In this document: positions 34,581 through 39,010 of the stretch, piece by piece
Numbering within the stretch: position 1 is the stretch's first letter
How the letters are laid out: each line of letters opens with the position of its first letter
Assembly (NCBI GenBank): GCA_013178005.1
Contig: JABLXL010000053.1
Location: 1-39,010 of the forward strand
DNA: 39,010 bases
Direction: 5' to 3'
Source: Actinomycetota bacterium
Lineage (GTDB): Bacteria > Actinomycetota > Geothermincolia > Geothermincolales > RBG-13-55-18
Program-made: the position numbers and the translations under genes
The notes under the pieces: model-generated
Seen by the model: only the letters and a program-made list of their open reading frames with translations
Databases searched by the model: none
What the model was told of the DNA's origin: nothing

Positions 34581-34676
34581 GGAGATGCATCCGTCCTGGT
34601 GGGCGGCACGGTCTTCAAAACCGCTGCGGTGTCGTAACGGGCGCCGGGTAGGTTCGATTCCTACGCATCTCCGCCA
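34581..34676 (+). tRNA. selC: tRNA-Sec (anticodon TCA)
   Basis: 96 bases including encoded CCA. The 8-bp acceptor GGAGATGC/GCATCTCC and 5-bp T stem GTAGG/CCTAC give the long arm typical of bacterial tRNA-Sec. The D stem is 6 bp (CCGTCC/GGGCGG). The anticodon TCA (34615-34617) sits in CTTCAAA. The long variable arm forms a 7-bp stem (CGGTGTC/GGGCGCCG). It completes the sel gene set. A hairpin GGGGGT/ACCCCC (34691-34711) lies 14 bases downstream but lacks a T-run. Confidence 0.97.
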
Positions 34677-34800
34677 AGGGAAAACCTCACGGGGGTGGGA
34701 AGATAACCCCCATATCCCGGATAGGAGGTCCTCGCGCGTATGGCCATCCGCACGAATCTCATCAAGGGGCGGGAAAGCAACCTCGATTTCCCGGACGGTC

Positions 34801-35030
34801 GTCTGTCATGGCCCCGTCAGGGCTTCGCGGGAAAGACGTGGGCGGAAAAGATCCACTGTTGGCTGTGCCCTTTTCGGATCTCCGGTCAACCCGCACGGAC
34901 GGCGACCATTTTTCCGTTTGTGACCGCAAGTCATGCCCCCGTTTCGGCTTCGCGGAAAAGCCGTGGGCGGAAGTAGTTTCTGATGGTTGTGCTTTTCGGG
35001 CCCTCGCTTCGTCCCGCACGGACGGCGTTA
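34801..35030. repeat. Diverged direct repeat (about 108 bp, spaced 125 bp) downstream of apbE
   Basis: Units around 34801-34911 and 34925-35030 share GGCTTCGCGG, ACGTGGGCGGAA-like, GTGCxxTTTCGG and CGCACGGACGGCG blocks in the same order. They are about 70-75% alike by eye. No gene is supported between tRNA-Sec and apbE; the second unit abuts the apbE stop. Confidence 0.7.
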
Positions 35031-35031
35031 A

Positions 35032-36162
35032 TCACTCTCCGCCCGCTCGTTCCCTTATCGTTTCCACCTTTTCCCCGAGGTCGGGGGAAACGTGCACCGC
35101 TCCTTCCCCGTCCACCATCATCACCCCATCCTGCTCCATCTCCCGCAGCCACTCCATGCCCTGCGGATACCCCATGATGAAGGCCGCGGTGGACATGGCG
35201 TCAGACCAGGCGCCGTTCCTTCCCCCCAGCACCGTCACCGATATCGCCCCCTGCGCGGGATACCCCGTTCGCGGGTCAAGGATGTGGTGATATCGGATCC
35301 CTCCGTACTCGAAGAAGCGCTGGTAATCTCCCGAGGTGCTGATGTAGGTATCTCCGTCGAGGAGCAAGGTGGCCAGGTATCCCTCTCCCCGTGGGTCCAT
35401 CACCGCTATCCTCCAGTCGTTTCCGCCCTCGCCCCCCGGCTTCTCGCCCATGGTCAGGGAGGTGCTGATCATGTCGATGATGGCGGTGCCAACCCCGCCT
35501 TCCCTCAGCGCTGAGGCGGCCTTGTCCAGCGCGTAACCCTTGGCCACCCCGCCCAGGTCAATGGCCATCCCCTCTCTCGCGAACGCCACGGTGCGCGCTG
35601 CGGGATCCAGGACCAATTTATCGGCTCCCACCTTCTCCAGCGCGTCCTCTATCTCCTCCTGGGCAGGGGGAGGATCGCCCCTCTCGCTCCTCCCCGTAAC
35701 GTCCCACACGTCGATGAGGGGCCCAACGGTGATGTCGAAAAGCCCGCCGCTGGCCTCGTACGCCTGCATCCCTATATCGATCATCTCCCATAGCTCCTCC
35801 GAGACCTCGACCGGCCCGGAGGCGGCGGCGGCGTTGAGGCGGGAAAGCTCGCTCTCGGGATCATAGCGGTCCGCGATACCATCGAGGCGGGACAGCTCCC
35901 CGAAGGCATCCTCGACCGCCCCCTCGACCTGGGCCTGGTTCCTGCCGTAGGCGGTAATGGTCACCAGGTCGTCGAGGACGTACTCCTGGCGCGCGTAGGG
36001 GCGTTTCGAATAACCCGGGTTGAGGACCCTGACCAGTACCACCGCCAGCAAGACGAGCGCCAGGGTGACGGCCATGACGATGAGGGTATCCCGGCGGTTC
36101 TTCCTCCCCAGTTCCAGGTGGCCCGGCTGGCTTTCCTCGGTGGTGTTACGCGGTCGTTCCAT
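35032..36162 (-). CDS. apbE: FAD:protein FMN transferase ApbE
   Basis: 376 residues. ApbE transfers FMN from FAD to a threonine of target proteins such as RnfD, RnfG, NqrB and NqrC, outside the membrane. A signal-anchor helix (TLIVMAVTLALVLLAVVLVRV) is followed by YDPESELSRLN, GLFDITVGPLIDVW, IDLGGVAKGYALDKA, HHILDPRTGYPA and WSDAMSTAAFIMG, the conserved family motifs with the Mg/FAD site. The anchor is uncleaved or weakly lipoprotein-like (no Cys), so the enzyme is membrane-tethered. ATG 36162 has no ribosome binding site but a -10 box seven bases before it. It is the likely modifier of the orphan RnfD 24 kb away. Confidence 0.93.
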   Translation of the reverse strand: MERPRNTTEESQPGHLELGRKNRRDTLIVMAVTLALVLLAVVLVRVLNPGYSKRPYARQEYVLDDLVTITAYGRNQAQVEGAVEDAFGELSRLDGIADRYDPESELSRLNAAAASGPVEVSEELWEMIDIGMQAYEASGGLFDITVGPLIDVWDVTGRSERGDPPPAQEEIEDALEKVGADKLVLDPAARTVAFAREGMAIDLGGVAKGYALDKAASALREGGVGTAIIDMISTSLTMGEKPGGEGGNDWRIAVMDPRGEGYLATLLLDGDTYISTSGDYQRFFEYGGIRYHHILDPRTGYPAQGAISVTVLGGRNGAWSDAMSTAAFIMGYPQGMEWLREMEQDGVMMVDGEGAVHVSPDLGEKVETIRERAGGE

Positions 36163-36169
36163 GCGCTGT

Positions 36170-36175
36170 AGTATA
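36170..36175 (-). promoter_or_regulatory. -10 box giving a near-leaderless apbE mRNA
   Basis: TATACT on the minus strand with seven bases between it and ATG 36162, in the 32-base gap after ctpE. apbE can therefore be expressed apart from ctpE. Confidence 0.5.
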
Positions 36176-36194
36176 TCATCCGGAGGCGCGGGAT

Positions 36195-38657
36195 CTAATG
36201 GTCATCGACGCCGGCTTCCTTAATCCCCGCCCCGACGAGGGATCCGCAGCCCTGCTCCACCTCACCCAGCTCATCCACGTGGGGAGGAGGCTCTGCCCCG
36301 ACTATATATCTGCGCATGTAACGCCCGGAAAGCTCAAGGAGGAGGGAAAACACCGCCGCGATGCCCAGCGCCTGCAGGAGCACCACGAGGCGCGGCAGGT
36401 GGAGCTGGAAGAACTCGCGGAACCAAGGGATGGCCAGCACCCCCACGAAGGCGCCCGCCATGGACGCCAGGAGCCCTCCCCGCCAGGAGAGTAATGGCCT
36501 CGAGAGGTAGCCCAGCACCGCAAGCCCTACGATGGTGAGGACGATCACCGCCACGGTTCGGGACTCCTCGAGTCTGACGCCGTTGCTCCTGGCCATGGCG
36601 TTACCGGTAAAGGTCGCCGCCCCGGCGATGAAGCCGGCGGGCACGGCGAAGTAGAGCACGCGGCGCAGCAATCCCGGTCGGTAGCGCTTCCGGCTGCGCG
36701 CGAAGGAGAGGACGAAAGCGGGAATGCCTATGGTCAGGGAGCCCACCAGCGAGATATGGCGGGGCAGGAAGGGGTACTCCCAGGCGACGAGGGCCACGCC
36801 GATGGCGAGAAGGGCGGCGTACACCGTCTTGGTGAGGAAGAGATTGGCCACCCTCTCCATGTTGGCCATTACCCGCCTCCCCTCCGCCACCACGCCCGGC
36901 AGGGTCGAGAACCTGCCGTCCAGCAGAACGAGCTGGGCCACGGCCTTGGTGGACGGCGCTCCCGACCCCATGGCGATGCCCATGTCCGCGTCCTTTAAGG
37001 CGAGGGTGTCGTTGACCCCGTCTCCCGTCATGGCCACCACGTGCCCCGCGGACTGCAGGGCATGCACCATGAGGCGTTTCTGCTCCGGGACCACGCGCCC
37101 GAAGACCGTCTTCTCCCGCAACACCTCCGCGAGTCCCTCCACCTCCCCGGGAAGCTCCCTCGCGTCCACGGGATCCCCCGCGCCCGGGACCCCCACCCGC
37201 TCCGCGACCGCCCCCACCGTCAGGGGGTTATCCCCGGAGATGACCCTGATACCCACCTCCTGGCGCCTGAAGTACTCCAGGGTATCCGCGGCGTCCGGCC
37301 GCAGCTTCTCCTCGAATACCAGCAGCGCGGCGGGGCGGATACCCTCCGGGAGACCCTCTCCGACCACCGCCCTATCGGCGCGGGCGAACAAGAGGACCCT
37401 CCTACCGGTAGCGGCTATTTCGTCCGCCCGCTTCCTGAACTCGGCGGACCCCGGTAGCTCCCTCAACAGCACCTCCGGAGCTCCCAGGACAAAGGTTCCT
37501 TTCCCCGCAAATGAAGCGGCGCTCCACTTCCAGGCCGATGAGAAAGGCACCACCTCCTCGGCCCTCCATCCCTCGGGCGGCGGATACGCGGCGGCAAGGG
37601 CGGTTATGGTGGCGTTCCCGGAAGGTGCCGCCGCGGCGAATGCGCCCAGGGCTTCGTCGAGCTCGCCGTCCCCCTCAAGCTCGATCAGCTTCGAGAACTC
37701 CAGCGTGCCCTCGGTGAGCGTCCCCGTCTTGTCCAGGCAGATCACGTCCACCTTCGCCAGGCCCTCCACCGCCGGCAGCTCCTGCACCAGCACCCTACGG
37801 CGCGCCAGGGCCACCGCGCTCACCGCGAACACCAGGCTGGTGAGCAGGACCAGACCCTCGGGCACCATGCCCACCAGCCCCGCAACCGTGGCCAGGATGG
37901 AGTCGTCGAAAGTGCTGTGGGTGAGGAGTTGGCTCACGGCCAGCAACACCGCCGCGGGGATCATCACGTAGGTTATATAGCGCAGGATGGTGTTTATGGC
38001 GTCGCGCAGGTCAGATTGCACCAGGGCGTACTTCTTGGCCTCCGCCGCCAGCTTCCTGGCGTAGGCATCCTCGCCCACCGCCGTGGCCCTGAACCTCCCG
38101 GCCCCGGAGGAGACGAAGCTCCCCGAGAGCACGCTGTCCCCGGCGCTCTTGGCCACGGGAACCGACTCCCCGGTGAGCAGCGATTCGTCCAACTCGAGGC
38201 CGTTCGATTCCAGCACCACTCCATCCACCAGCACCTGGTCGCCCGCCCTGAGCTCCACCAGGTCGTCGAGGACCAACTCCTCTCTTTGTATCTCCCTGGT
38301 TTCCCCATCGCGCACCACCCTCGCCCTCGGCGCGCTCAACAGGGAGAGTTTGTCCAGGGTCATCTTGGCGCGCAGTTCCTGCACGATGCCGATCAGGGTA
38401 TTGAACACCAGCACCATGCCGAAAAGGGCGTCCCGCCAGGGCCCGATGACCAGCACCACCACGGCCAGGGCACCTAGCACGGCATTAAAGCGGTTGAAGA
38501 CGTTGGTGCGGATGATGGAGGCCAGGGAACGGCTGGTCTGGTCCACCACCCTGTTGACCTGGCCTAGCTCGATGCGCTGCTCGACCTGATTCAGGCTCAA
38601 GCCTCGCTCTACATAGCCTTCGCCCAGTTCGCGCTCCGCCGCTTCCCCCGACATCAC
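36195..38657 (-). CDS. ctpE: P-type ATPase CtpE-like (cation transport, probably Ca2+)
   Basis: 820 residues. The phosphorylated aspartate is Asp309 in CLDKTGTLT. TGES (162-165) is the actuator motif, MVPEGL lies in the M4 ion-binding helix and MTGDGVNDTLALKDAD is the hinge. The sequence resembles mycobacterial CtpE along its whole length (VFNRFNAVLG, VQELRAKMTLDKL, AYARKLAAEAKKY, VQELPAVEGLAKVDV, RVANLFLTKTVY). CtpE in mycobacteria is reported as a calcium uptake pump. No N-terminal metal-binding domain is present. Start GTG 38657 or ATG 38654. apbE follows on the same strand. Confidence 0.93.
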   Translation of the reverse strand: MMSGEAAERELGEGYVERGLSLNQVEQRIELGQVNRVVDQTSRSLASIIRTNVFNRFNAVLGALAVVVLVIGPWRDALFGMVLVFNTLIGIVQELRAKMTLDKLSLLSAPRARVVRDGETREIQREELVLDDLVELRAGDQVLVDGVVLESNGLELDESLLTGESVPVAKSAGDSVLSGSFVSSGAGRFRATAVGEDAYARKLAAEAKKYALVQSDLRDAINTILRYITYVMIPAAVLLAVSQLLTHSTFDDSILATVAGLVGMVPEGLVLLTSLVFAVSAVALARRRVLVQELPAVEGLAKVDVICLDKTGTLTEGTLEFSKLIELEGDGELDEALGAFAAAAPSGNATITALAAAYPPPEGWRAEEVVPFSSAWKWSAASFAGKGTFVLGAPEVLLRELPGSAEFRKRADEIAATGRRVLLFARADRAVVGEGLPEGIRPAALLVFEEKLRPDAADTLEYFRRQEVGIRVISGDNPLTVGAVAERVGVPGAGDPVDARELPGEVEGLAEVLREKTVFGRVVPEQKRLMVHALQSAGHVVAMTGDGVNDTLALKDADMGIAMGSGAPSTKAVAQLVLLDGRFSTLPGVVAEGRRVMANMERVANLFLTKTVYAALLAIGVALVAWEYPFLPRHISLVGSLTIGIPAFVLSFARSRKRYRPGLLRRVLYFAVPAGFIAGAATFTGNAMARSNGVRLEESRTVAVIVLTIVGLAVLGYLSRPLLSWRGGLLASMAGAFVGVLAIPWFREFFQLHLPRLVVLLQALGIAAVFSLLLELSGRYMRRYIVGAEPPPHVDELGEVEQGCGSLVGAGIKEAGVDDH

Positions 38658-38754
38658 CTCATCTCATCCCTTCGATCGATCGTGAGGCCGACCTGGAGGG
38701 CAGACAACAATGACTACCGGTCCGAGAGGACTTGCTTTATTTGCTCCACTATTA

Positions 38755-39010
38755 TTCCACATCCTATCCCTCCCCGTCCCCATTCCGACCTCACGAAGCC
38801 AAGATGTTCCATGTGGGTGAAGCCCTCATAAGAAGGGCGACAACTCTTCCTTCCATATCCCATCCCTCCCCGTCCCCATCCCGTGCTCGCGAAGTCAGGA
38901 TGCTCCATGTGGGTGAAGCCCTCATAAGAAGGGCGACAACTCTTCCTTCCATATCCCATCCCTCCCCGTCCCCATTCCGACCTCGCGAAGTCAGGATGCT
39001 CCATGTGGGT
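38755..39010. repeat. 96-bp tandem minisatellite, running off the window
   Basis: Units begin at 38755, 38851 and 38947 (TTCCATATCCCATCCCTCCC or a variant), with a period of exactly 96 bp. Units 2 and 3 are nearly identical and unit 1 is diverged. Because 96 is a multiple of three, a minus-strand frame stays open across it (32-residue units with WGRGGMGYGRKSC). No start or ribosome binding site is seen, so coding is doubtful. Confidence 0.92.

Noticed and set aside
34691-34711. Terminator after tRNA-Sec
   Set aside because: The GGGGGT/ACCCCC hairpin has no T-run after it; it may be a rho-type or processing signal but is not supported as an intrinsic terminator.
38714-39004. Minus-strand repeat protein as a called gene
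   Set aside because: No start signal within the window, and the open frame is explained by a repeat period divisible by three; kept only as a repeat.

Overview
The window looks like chromosomal DNA from an anaerobic, high-GC bacterium, most probably an uncultured actinobacterial lineage. The pointers are GC-rich codon use, a CtpE-type P-type ATPase closely resembling the mycobacterial protein, promoters whose -10 box sits directly in front of an ATG (leaderless genes), and an oxygen-sensitive outlook: selenocysteine machinery, ferredoxin-like and Fe-S flavoproteins, an Rnf-type subunit and a radical SAM enzyme. The taxonomic placement is inference; there is no rRNA or other phylogenetic marker here.

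Layout. 1-127 is the end of an IS110-family element that continues outside the window. 221-8996 carries a GNAT acetyltransferase, three probable lipoproteins (a DPP-IV-like S9 peptidase, an arylsulfotransferase-like protein, a GH51-like arabinofuranosidase) and a zinc dehydrogenase/LsrF-like aldolase pair. 9084-11667 has a small Cys protein, tRNA-Gly(CCC), an orphan RnfD-like membrane protein and a low-complexity membrane protein. 11778-12551 is a decayed acyl-CoA synthetase gene that ends in 100-bp tandem repeats. 12783-20601 has a TPR protein, cysteine desulfurase, Nudix hydrolase, an ABC exporter pair, a radical SAM protein, a VOC protein and two membrane proteins. 20690-22014 is a complete IS110-family element lying next to a 201-bp tandem repeat. 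22599-27449 has a Cys-rich ferredoxin-like protein, an SCP2 protein, an M24 peptidase, tRNA-Pro(CGG) and a CaiB/BaiF protein with racemase-like active-site residues.

28170-34676 is the centrepiece: an iron-sulfur flavoprotein followed by a complete selenocysteine system, selD - yedF - selA - selB - tRNA-Sec. SelD is itself a selenoprotein: codon 16 is an in-frame TGA at the catalytic Cys/Sec position, followed by a SECIS-like hairpin. SelD makes selenophosphate, YedF is the associated TusA-like protein, SelA converts Ser-tRNA-Sec to Sec-tRNA-Sec, and SelB carries it to UGA codons that have a SECIS. The cell therefore needs its own selenocysteine pathway to make its selenophosphate synthetase. 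The right end holds apbE (FMN transferase, possibly serving the orphan RnfD), ctpE and a 96-bp minisatellite that runs off the edge.

The most unusual genome-scale pattern is a high density of short tandem duplications. In three cases (radical SAM gene, M24 peptidase gene, selB) the duplicated segment is the 3' end of a gene with its stop codon, placed about 100-190 bp downstream. Four further tandem-repeat loci of 96-201 bp lie in the same 39 kb.
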